Source: Planctomycetota bacterium
Lineage (GTDB): Bacteria > Planctomycetota > J058
Direction of reading: 5' to 3'
DNA: 64,000 nucleotides
Assembly (NCBI GenBank): GCA_019636275.1
Contig: JAHBXY010000025.1
Span: 1-64,000, forward strand
Positions 8,049 to 16,111 of this stretch are shown here, in pieces. The notes beneath the pieces are model-generated. The model did no database searches and was not told the DNA's origin. It saw only the letters and a list, made by a program, of their open reading frames with translations. Position 1 is the stretch's first letter. Each line of letters begins with the position of its first letter. The position numbers and the translations under genes were made by a program.

Positions 8049-9326
8049 TCAAAAATCTGCTCGAGCGCGTGGCGGGCGGTCGGCGTCGGCGCTGCCGTCG
8101 AGTTGCCGCGCCTCGGCCCGCGCAGGGCCGCGAGTCGGCGGGCCACCTCCCGGTTGCGCCGCCCGGCCTGGCGGCGAGAGTTGCTGGTCGGCGCCTCGCG
8201 GCCGCTCCAGCGCCGCCGCGGCCTCGCGCCAGGCCGCCAGCGGCGCGCCGACGAGGGCCTCGGCGGCGGCCACCCGCTCGCCTGCCGCGGCGACCGCGCG
8301 GACCCGCGAGACGACGACGCCACCGGCGAGGGCGCCGACGATGACCAGCACGAGGAGCGCGCCGAGGGCGGCCGTCAGCGGGTGCTTGCGCACCTGGCGC
8401 AGGGCCCGCTGGGCGCGCGTCGCCTCGCGCGCGCGCACGACGTCGCCGCGGAAGAAGCGGATCAGCTCGTCCGCCACCTCCTTGGCCGTCTGGTAGCGCT
8501 CCTGCGGCTCCTTGCGCAGGCACTTGCGCACGATCGCCTCGAGGTCGGGCGACAGCTCCGGTCGGAGGGCGCGCAGCGGCGGCGGCTCCTGCTGCGTGAT
8601 CTGGATGAGGAGCTCGCGGAGCTGCTGCGAGGGGAAGGGGAGCTGCCCGCCGCTCAGGCACTCGTGGAGCGTGACGCCGAGCGCCCACACGTCGGCGCGC
8701 GCGTCGACCGTGCGGCCCATGGCCTGCTCGGGCGCCATGTAGGTGGGGGTGCCCATGAGGGCGCCGGCCTGCGTGATCGCCTTCTGGTCGTGGCGGCGCG
8801 CCAGCCCGAAGTCGGTGATCAGCGCCTGGTCGTCCTCGCGCACGAGGATGTTGTCGGGCTTGATGTCGCGGTGCACGACGCCCTGGCCGTGCGCGTAGTC
8901 GAGCCCGAGCGCGACGTTGAGCACGTACTTGGCGACCTTCTTCGGGTCGTGGAGCGGGCCGCGCGACTCCTTGAGCAGGTCGCGGAGCGAGCGCCCGGCG
9001 ACGAACTCCATGGCGTAGAACCAGGTCCGCCCCTCGCAGCCGAACTGGTAGATCGGCACGATGCTCGGGTGGACCAGCGCCGCCGCCGCGCGCGCCTCGC
9101 GCTCGAAGCGGGTGACGGCGTCGGGGTCCTGCGCGAAGTCGTCGGGCAGCACCTTGAGGGCCACGCGGCGCTGCAGCGACTCCTGCACGGCCTCGTAGAC
9201 CTTGCCCATGGCCCCCTCGCCGAGGAGGCGCACGACGCGGTAGTCGCCGAGGCGCCACGTGGACACGTGCTCGCCGCCCAGGTGGAGCGGCACGGCCTTC
9301 GGCGCGCGCGGGGCGTCGGCGGGCAT
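8049..9326 (-). CDS. Ser/Thr protein kinase (N-terminal half of kinase/FGE protein)
   Basis: A 425-residue reading frame with a full Hanks-type kinase domain at about residues 28-295: glycine loop GEGAMG, ALKV lysine, H152-R-D154 in HRDIKPDN, DFGLA, APEQ. A membrane segment follows at about residues 323-345 (LGALLVLVIVGALAGGVVV). After about residue 375 the frame degenerates into Pro/Arg-rich sequence and stops at 8049. In the -1/+1 neighbouring frame, about 8190-8055, a helical stretch (REVARRLAALRG ... ARHALEQIFDALR) looks coding. Two compensating frameshifts would therefore rejoin the SUMF1 half. The start ATG at 9324-9326 is followed closely by conserved sequence. The protein would be a membrane kinase with an extracytoplasmic FGE-like sensor. 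Confidence 0.8.
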   Translation of the reverse strand: MPADAPRAPKAVPLHLGGEHVSTWRLGDYRVVRLLGEGAMGKVYEAVQESLQRRVALKVLPDDFAQDPDAVTRFEREARAAAALVHPSIVPIYQFGCEGRTWFYAMEFVAGRSLRDLLKESRGPLHDPKKVAKYVLNVALGLDYAHGQGVVHRDIKPDNILVREDDQALITDFGLARRHDQKAITQAGALMGTPTYMAPEQAMGRTVDARADVWALGVTLHECLSGGQLPFPSQQLRELLIQITQQEPPPLRALRPELSPDLEAIVRKCLRKEPQERYQTAKEVADELIRFFRGDVVRAREATRAQRALRQVRKHPLTAALGALLVLVIVGALAGGVVVSRVRAVAAAGERVAAAEALVGAPLAAWREAAAALERPRGADQQLSPPGRAAQPGGGPPTRGPARAEARQLDGSADADRPPRARADF

Positions 9327-9381
9327 GGGGGAGCGAGTATACGGGCCGGCGGCGGCCGCTGCCGCCCCGGTCCGGGGGACG

Positions 9382-9557
9382 GCTCACAGCGGCCGTCGCT
9401 TGTTCTATGTCCACGTCCGGGCGCGCGGCTCGATGCTCCGATCCGCAGTGAGGCACCTGTCGCCCTCGCTCCGGCCGCTACGCGGCCTCCGCTCGGGGAT
9501 GGCGCCACCGCTCGATCTGCTCGCTTCGCTCGCAGATCAAGCGGTGAGCGCGGTCAG
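9382..9557 (-). repeat. Dispersed structured repeat family 1, copy A
   Basis: This 176-bp copy matches 45608-45784 and 58885-59061. It is oriented with the upstream minus-strand kinase gene and starts at that gene's stop codon (TGA at 9556-9554 lies in the shared CTGACCGCGC). It contains a strong hairpin around GATCTGCGAGCGAAGCGAGCAGATC, a second hairpin GGCCGCGTAGCGGCC, and a shared end GGCCGCTGTGAGC. Confidence 0.75.
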
Positions 9558-12500
9558 TCGACGAGGGGGGCCAGGGCCGGGTCGAGCCGGGCGAGGTGCC
9601 GCACGAGCGGGTCGCGGCGCGCGGCGGCCGGCAGCTCGTCGCGGGCGGTGGCCGCGTCGCCTGCGCGGCGGCCGTGGACGGCCGTCGGCCGCGCGCGCGA
9701 GGTCGGCGGCGCCGCGCCGGCACGGGCCAGGACCCAGCGGGCGAGGGTCGCCATCGCGGCCGGGGTCGCCCTCGGCCAGACGCGCGCGCTCGAGGGCCGC
9801 CTGCCAGGCGGCCCGCCCGGCGGCTCGCCGCGCGCATCGGCCAGGGCCACGAGCGCGGCCGCGGCGAGCCCGGGCGGCGCGCCGCCGGCGAGCGCCAGGA
9901 CGGCCTCCTGCAGGTCGGCCCGCGCCGAGGCGAACGACAGGGCGCCGACGAACGACTCCAGGGCCTCGGCTTGCCGGCCGAGCCCCTGGAGGCACATGCC
10001 GCGCCGGAGCCACGACCACCAGTGGTTGCCCGCGTGGACCATCGCCCGCTCCCAGGCGGCGAGCGCCTCGTCGAGGCGACCGAGGTCCATGAGCAGGTCG
10101 GCCTGGGGGGAGTCGACCTCCTGCGGCGACGCGCCGGCCGCGCGGGCGCGCTCGAACAGCGCGACGGCGCCCTCGAGCGCCGCGCGGCCGGCCGGAGTGC
10201 GCGGGTCGTGCCGGCGCGCGCGGATCGCCGCGCCGCGCCGGGCGAGGACCGCGCCGCGGCGGTCGGGGCCAGGACCTCCGGCGGCGTGAGCGCCGCCTCG
10301 TGCGGTTCGGCGTCGCACATGGAGTAGTAGCCGACCGTCAGGTGGCCGACGAGCGCCGGGCGCTCGCCCTCGTGCTCGAGGGCGCCGACGCGGGCGCGGA
10401 CGCGGTCGAGCCCGAGCGCCCGCATCGGCGCGCTCGGCCGCGGCCGCCGCGCGCGCAGCGTCGCCCGCCACGACGGCGGCGAGGACCGCCCGGGCCAGCA
10501 CCGCGGGGCGCGCCGGCGGTGCCCTGGTCGCCGCCGCCTGAGCTGCCAGGGCCCCGGCTGCGAGGCGGTGACGCGCCGGCGCGGCCGCGGCGCCGACCGC
10601 GGCGGGTCGAGGCAGTCCGGGTCCGTGACGCGCGCCAGCGCTGCGCGCCGCGGCGCCAGCGCGTGACCGCGTCGTCCCCCGCGCGCGAGGTGCTCGACCG
10701 CGCTGCCCGCCGCGGCGGCGGCGTCGAGGCGGGCGGCGCGCGCCGGGTCGTCGGGGCCCCGCTCGACCGACGCGCGCGAAGGCCACGCGCGGCGCGGACG
10801 AGCCCCAGCCGGCTGGAGCCCGGCGGCCGCCCAGGGCAGCGGGTCGACGGCCTCGACGATCGCGCCGGCGCCGGCGCCGACGAGCGCGCCGCGCAGGCGG
10901 TCGTCCTCGAGCCGCTCCAGGCGCAGCTCGCCCGCGGCCGCCTGGCCGACGTCGGCCCGGGCGATCGTGCGCCCGTCGCGGACGAGCCGCAGGGCGCGCC
11001 CGTCGAGCTCGAGGACGATCGCCGCCTCGCCCTCGCCGGCGGCGAGGACGACGAGCGGGCCGCCGTGGCCGCCCTCGTTGCCCTCGAAGGTGGCCGTGAC
11101 GCGCGCGCGGGGGCCGAGGCGCGCCGGGGCCCAGGCGAGCGCCGGGCGGTCGGGGCGCAGGAGGGCGCCCTCGACCTCCAGGTCGAGGAAGCCGAGGTGC
11201 GCCTCGCTCAGGCGGAGCCGCACCTGGCCGGGGGGCGCGGGGGCGGCGGCGGCGGCGTCGAGCGTGGGGACGACCTCGTCGTCGAGGACGACCCGGGCGC
11301 CTGGCGGCGCGCCGGGCGCGAAGCGCAGGGTGCGCCACGCGTCGCTCGAGCGCATGGGCACCGACGCCCCCTCATGGGCCAGCCGGCCGCCGCGACCCAT
11401 GAGGTGCAGCGAGCGGTAAGGCTCGTCTCCGCCCACGCCGAGCCTGACCCACAGGTCGTCGCCGTCGACGAGGGCCTCGCGTCGCCAGCGGAGCGAGAGC
11501 CCCGCGGCGGCCCAGCGGGCCGAGCCGACCTGGGCGTCGGTGACGCTCGAGTCGTTGGCGGCGATGACCGCCGCCCCCTCGGCCGCCCCGGGCGTCGGGC
11601 CGAGGAAGGGGTGCGGCGCATCCGCCGCCTGCACGTAGAAGGGAGGGTTGACCGGCGCCGGCCGCAGGCCGCGCGGGTCGTAGCGGGTGGCGAGGCGCCC
11701 CTGGTCCGCCGAGCGGACGACCCCGGTCATCGCGGCCTGGCGGGCGCCCGGCCGGCCGTCGAGCACGGCGGCGAGCGGCGCGGCGATGCGGCCGGGGTCG
11801 TCCCAGAGCGAGGGCGCGTCGACGTCGGGCGCGGGCGCCGCGCCGAGCGACCACGTGGGCGCCGGGCCTCGTGCCGGCTCCAGGTCGGGCGTCGCGGGTC
11901 CGACGGTCGCAGGCCCGGCGGCGTCGGGCGGGGAGGCATGCGTCAGGAGCGTGACCGCGCCGACGATCGCCAGGGCCAGGGCCGCGCCCACGACCGCGGC
12001 GCGCCGTCGCCTCGCCCCGCCACCCCTCGGGGCGCCCGCTGGCGGGCGGCGCATGCGCAGCGCGCTGGCCACGGCGGCGGCCGTCGGCCGCAGGGCGGGG
12101 TCGCGCTGCAGGCAGGCCCGGCAGGTCGCGTCGAGGTCGAGCGGCACGCGGGGCTCGAGGCTCCGGGGCGAGGGGATCTCCTGGTGGACGATCGCCGTGG
12201 TCAGGGCGATCGCCGAGTCGTCGTGGAACGGGCTCCGCCCGGTGAGGCAGCCGAAGAGCATCACGCCGAGCGCCCAGACGTCCGCCGGCGGCCCGACGCG
12301 CTCGCCGCGCACCTGCTCGGGGGCCATCGTCGCGAGGGTGCCCAGCATCGCGCCGGTCTGCGTGAAGCGCGAGGCGTCGAGGCCCCGCGCCAGCCCGAAG
12401 TCGGTGACCACCGCCTGGCCGCCCGGGCGGACGAGGACGTTCGAGGGCTTCAGGTCGCGGTGGACGATCCCGCGGGCGTGCGCGTGCGCCACGCCGCGGG

Positions 12501-13163
12501 CGACGCCCTCCATCAGGAGCGCCGCCGCCGGGGGCGCGAGCTGGCGCTCGCGCTCGAGGCGCGTCTTGAGGTCCTCGCCCTCGACGAGCTCCATGGCGAG
12601 CCAGGGCAGCGGCTCGTCGCCCGAGCCCAGGTAGCGGACGACGTTGTCGTGCGCGAGCCCCGCGAGGGCCGCCACCTCGCGCGCGAAGCGCTTCGTCGAC
12701 GTGTCCCGCTGCCCGAGCACGAGCTTGAGCGCGACGGGGCGCCCCGCGTCGTCGCGCGCGCGCATGACCACCCCCATGCCGCCGCGCCCGAGCTCGCCCT
12801 CGACCGTGAACGGGCCGACGCGCGTGCCGGGCGGGACGCGGCGCAGGAACAGCGACGCGCTCAGCGCCGTGGAGCTCGCCCCGCCGCCGGGCGTCCCGCT
12901 CGCCGTCGTCTCCTCGGCCCGCGCCGCCCGCGACGGCGGCTCGACGGCGGTCGCCTCGCTGCGTCAGGCTGGCTGCCAGCGCGCGGGCGGTGAGCCACTG
13001 ATCCACGCCGGCGGCACCCCGGCGGCGCGGAGCGCCGCACGCCCGCGCCGGCGGGCGCGCGCTCCAGCGCGGCGACCACGCGCCGCGCGAGGTCGGCGTC
13101 GAGCTGGCCCGAGCGCGCCGCCTCGACCACGGCGGCGCGGAGCGCAGGAACGGTCGGCTCCAC
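9554..13163 (-). CDS. Ser/Thr protein kinase with TPR-like C-terminus, frame broken
   Basis: The likely start is GTG at 13161-13163 (residues MEPTVPALRAAVVEAAR). The frame then breaks between about 13080 and 12960 and resumes with GELGRGGMGVV, VALKLVL, HRDLKPSN (12462-12439), DFGLARG and APEQ. A membrane segment (VVGAALALAIVGAVTLL) lies near 11985-11935, followed by a long beta-rich domain to about 10870. Between 10870 and 10270 coding character switches frames several times. The C-terminus is readable in another frame as a TPR-like helical repeat (RLDEALAAWERAM ... WLRRGMCLQGLGRQAEALESF) ending at 9554. At least four indels are needed to join these parts. Either the assembly is poor here or this is a pseudogene. 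Kinase identity is certain; integrity is not. Confidence 0.65.
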
Positions 13164-13213
13164 CCCCCGAGCCTACATCCGGCGAGGCCTGCCGCGCCAA
13201 GCGGCGGCAGGCC

Positions 13214-13738
13214 TTACGCGCGCGTGCGGGGCGAGCTCGCGGCCTTCTTCCTGGCGCCGGCCTTCTTCTTGCCGGCGGTCTTCTTCTTGCCGGCGGTCTT
13301 CTTCTTGCCGGCGGTTGTCTTCTTGCCGGCGGCCTTCTTCTTCTTCCCCGTCGGCGCGGATGCTCCGGAGGCCCCGCCGCCCTCGAGGGCGGCGACGAGG
13401 CCGCGGGGCGCCACGGCGCGGTAGCTCTCGTCCAGCCACGCGAGGAGCAGGTCCAGGGGGACGTCCTCGCCGTGCTCGAAGCGCGCGGTGACCCAGCCGC
13501 TCTTGCCCAGGCCGTAGCCGCACGGCTCGGTGAACGGCAGCGTCAGGGCGGCCGGGCCCGACCGCGGCAGCTTGGTCGTCGTCGTCAGGCCGCCCTCGCG
13601 CCCGCCGACGAACACGAACACCTTGCCCTTGACCTTGACCACCGTCTCGCCCCAGGGGTGGTCCTCGTGGGCGCCGGGGTAGCGCAGCGCGGCCTTCAGC
13701 AGATGGCGCTCGGCCGGGGTCGCGGCGGGCTTGCTCAC
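13214..13738 (-). CDS. MmcQ/YjbR-family protein with Lys-rich histone-like tail
   Basis: A 174-residue protein. The first 120 residues fit the MmcQ/YjbR fold: RYPGAHEDHPWGE, VKVKGKVFVFVG, GKSGWVTARF, LLAWLDESYR. YjbR folds like a DNA-binding CyaY-type domain, and its role is poorly defined. Residues from about 130 onward are low-complexity Lys/Ala/Gly/Thr with repeated AGKKKT units, resembling histone H1-like bacterial tails. This tail comes from an 18-bp tandem repeat at about 13260-13340. The start is taken as GTG 13736-13738 because GAGGTG lies six bases upstream; a longer ATG start at 13813 has no support. A nucleoid or DNA-binding role is plausible but inferred. Confidence 0.75.
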   Translation of the reverse strand: MSKPAATPAERHLLKAALRYPGAHEDHPWGETVVKVKGKVFVFVGGREGGLTTTTKLPRSGPAALTLPFTEPCGYGLGKSGWVTARFEHGEDVPLDLLLAWLDESYRAVAPRGLVAALEGGGASGASAPTGKKKKAAGKKTTAGKKKTAGKKKTAGKKKAGARKKAASSPRTRA

Positions 13739-13891
13739 GGTGCACCTCGCTCCCCCGACCCTACACGGTCTGCCCTCGCCGAGCGAAGGGCCGATCGGCA
13801 GGCGCCGCAACACGCCGGCGGCCCGCGGCCCGGACGATCGCGAGCGATCGGGTTCGACGCGCTGCGGGCGCCGGTCCGCGTGGCGTGGCGT

Positions 13892-14117
13892 CGGCCGGGC
13901 CTCTAGAGGGCCGGCCGGAAAGCCGCTTCGCGGCCTTCCTGCCGGCCCTCTAGCCTCATCGCTGATGCCGGGGGATCCGTGTGCTCGGCCGCTGCGGTCT
14001 CACACTTCGAGGACTGACGGGTGGATCGGCGGCCGAGCACAGGGACCCCCGGCCGGAGTCGGCCCGGCCCGGCCCGTCCGAGGCGGCTGCCTGGCGCCTT
14101 TCCGGCCGGGCCTCTAG
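13892..14117. repeat. Hairpin-rich spacer bounded by 15-bp direct repeats
   Basis: The 433-bp gap between the divergent genes at 13738 and 14172 has no convincing gene. The 15-bp sequence CGGCCGGGCCTCTAG occurs at 13892-13906 and again at 14103-14117. Inside are a long hairpin (13903-13953; outer 13-bp stem CTAGAGGGCCGGC, TTCG at the tip) and a perfect 12-bp inverted repeat GTGCTCGGCCGC (13981-13992 and 14029-14040). It could be a structured RNA, a regulatory site or the footprint of a small element. Confidence 0.5.
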
Positions 14118-14171
14118 GATCTTCGTGGTCGCCGGCGGGCCGATCCGCGCCACGGCGAGGGGGGGGCGCAA

Positions 14172-15191
14172 GTGACGTGCGCGTGCGGTTACGCCCATAG
14201 TCCGGAGTCGGCGACTCACTGCAAGCTGTGCGGGCTGCCGCTCGGCGGCGGGGCGGCGCCGCCAGCGCGCGGGCGCGGCGCCGACGGGCCGGCCGAGGGT
14301 CGCGACCACCAGCTCGTCACCGAGGGCTCACCGCCGCTCCGCCTGGTGTCCGGCCAGACGCTGTCGATCGGCCGCGCCGAGGGCAGCGGCCTGCCGATCC
14401 CGTCGCAGCGGGTCTCCCGTCAGCACGCCGAGATCGCCTGGCGCGCCGGGCTCCCCGTGCTCCGCACCCTGAGCGAGACCGGCTCCACGCTCGTCAACGG
14501 CAAGGCCATCAAGGAGCACGAGCTGCGCGACGGCGACCGCATCCAGATCGGCCCCTACGAGTGCACCTACAAGGTGCGCGTCGACGGCGCGCCCGAGAAG
14601 TTCGAGCCCCAGGCCCCCGCCGGCGGGACGACGCTCGTCGACGAGGGGGGCGACGCCATGAGCGGGAGCCTGGCCGAGATGAGCCTCTTCAGCCTCCTGC
14701 GCAGCTTCGAGGTGCGCGGCCGGACGGGCACGCTCGTGCTCCGCGCGGGCAGCAAGGAGGGCACGCTGGTCCTCGACAAGGGCAAGCTGACGAAGGTGGA
14801 CCTCGAGGGGCAGCGCGGGAAGCAGGCCCTCTTCGTCCTCCTCTCCTGGCGCGAGGGGACCTACTCGTTCTCGCTCGACAAGCGCAACCCCACGGGCAAG
14901 ATCTTCCGGACCTTCAACTACGCGGCGGTCGGGCCCGACAGCACGAACGACCTCAAGGGCACGATCAGCGACCTGCTCGAGGAGGCCCAGGACGCCGGCG
15001 TCGAGGAGCCGCTGCCGCCGGGCGCGCCCAAGCCGCCGCCGCGGCCCGGCGCCGCCGACACTGACCGGGCGCCCCCACAGCCGGGCGCCCCACGGCCGGG
15101 CGCGTCGGGGCCGGGTGCGTCGGGGCCGGGGCGGCCCGGAGCAGGCCCGCCCGGCTCCCGTCGTCCGCCGCCGCCGCCGCGCGGTCGGTGA
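14172..15191 (+). CDS. Zinc-ribbon / FHA / DUF4388 signalling protein
   Basis: A 339-residue protein with GTG start at 14172 after a G-rich ribosome site. Residues 3-20 form a zinc ribbon (C3, C5, C17, C20). An FHA domain spans about 56-135 (SIGRAEGSG, SRQHAEI, GSTLVNG), which in the family binds phospho-Thr peptides. A DUF4388 (PATAN-like) domain follows at about 164-245 (SLFSLLRSFEVRGRTGTL). The tail from about 275 is Pro/Gly-rich with a repeated PGASG unit. The architecture suggests a cytoplasmic adaptor reading Ser/Thr kinase output; five kinases lie nearby. It overlaps the following methyltransferase by four bases. A second gene of the same design lies at 18312-19397. Confidence 0.85.
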   Translation: MTCACGYAHSPESATHCKLCGLPLGGGAAPPARGRGADGPAEGRDHQLVTEGSPPLRLVSGQTLSIGRAEGSGLPIPSQRVSRQHAEIAWRAGLPVLRTLSETGSTLVNGKAIKEHELRDGDRIQIGPYECTYKVRVDGAPEKFEPQAPAGGTTLVDEGGDAMSGSLAEMSLFSLLRSFEVRGRTGTLVLRAGSKEGTLVLDKGKLTKVDLEGQRGKQALFVLLSWREGTYSFSLDKRNPTGKIFRTFNYAAVGPDSTNDLKGTISDLLEEAQDAGVEEPLPPGAPKPPPRPGAADTDRAPPQPGAPRPGASGPGASGPGRPGAGPPGSRRPPPPPRGR

Positions 15192-16102
15192 CGGATCCAC
15201 GAGGCGGGCCGACCCGGCTCGCCTGCAAGGTGTGCGGGGCGCCGGCGCGGCGGTGGTTCGACCTGCCGAGCGCGCATGGCCCTCCCTCGCTGACCTTCTT
15301 CCTCTGCCGCGGCTGCGGCCTCCTCTTCGCCGGGACGCCCCTCGACGACGACCAGCTCCGCGCCGCCTACGACGCGATCGACTCCGGGGCCCTCTACGCC
15401 GCGATCGCGCCGACGCTGCGCGCGAAGCTCGAGCGGGCGCTGCGCGCCGTGGAGCCGTGGCTCACGGGGGCGCGGCCGCGGCTCCTCGACGTCGGCTGCG
15501 GGCCCGGGGACCTCCTGGCGCTCGTGCGCGCGCGACGCCCCGAGGTGGAGGCCGTCGGCCTCGAGCTCCCGGGCGCCCGGGCCGACGCCGCGCGCGGCCG
15601 CGGCCTGACCGTGTCGACCGGCGCGCTCGACGCGCTCGAGGGCGGCTTCGACGTGGTCGTCATGCTCGACCTCGCCGAGCACGTGCCGGACCCGAACCGG
15701 CTCTTCCGCGACGCGTGCGCGCGCCTGCGGCCCGGGGGCCTCCTCTACCTCCACACGCCCCGGCGCTGCGCCTGGGACACGCTGGCCTTGAACCTCGTGC
15801 GCCTCCCGGTCGTCCGGCGCGGCGCCCGGGCGTGGCTGCGCACCCGCGTGTCGATCTACCACCTCCACCTGTGGACGGACGAGGCCCTGCGCCGCTCGCT
15901 CGCGCAGGCCGGCCTGCGCGACGTCGAGCTGCGGGCGACGCAGGAGCTCGGCTGGCCGCTCGAGCTGTACCTCGAGCGGCATCTGCGGCCGCTCCCGCGC
16001 GCCGCGCGGAGGCTGCTCGGCGCGGCGGCGCGCCTGCTCGTGGCCTCGGGGACGCTGAGGAACAAGGCGGTGGTCCGGGCGCGGCCCTGTCGCGGCTCCT
16101 GA
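15188..16102 (+). CDS. SAM-dependent methyltransferase with N-terminal zinc-binding motif
   Basis: A 304-residue class I methyltransferase. An N-terminal CxxC...CxxC (C13, C16, C40, C43) precedes the SAM-binding motif DVGCGPGD (101-108) and a Methyltransf_23-like core (VVMLDLAEHVPDP, LRPGGLLYLHTP). Such zinc-plus-methyltransferase proteins often act on sugars or lipids in surface-glycan loci, but the substrate is unknown here. The GTG start at 15188 overlaps the stop of the FHA protein (GTGA). It ends ten bases from the convergent kinase. Confidence 0.82.
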   Translation: MTDPRGGPTRLACKVCGAPARRWFDLPSAHGPPSLTFFLCRGCGLLFAGTPLDDDQLRAAYDAIDSGALYAAIAPTLRAKLERALRAVEPWLTGARPRLLDVGCGPGDLLALVRARRPEVEAVGLELPGARADAARGRGLTVSTGALDALEGGFDVVVMLDLAEHVPDPNRLFRDACARLRPGGLLYLHTPRRCAWDTLALNLVRLPVVRRGARAWLRTRVSIYHLHLWTDEALRRSLAQAGLRDVELRATQELGWPLELYLERHLRPLPRAARRLLGAAARLLVASGTLRNKAVVRARPCRGS

Positions 16103-16111
16103 AGGCCTCGA

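Noticed and set aside
10300-12993. 897-residue plus-strand open frame
   Set aside because: It is the complement of the kinase at 9554-13163, whose motifs are unmistakable; the plus frame has none.
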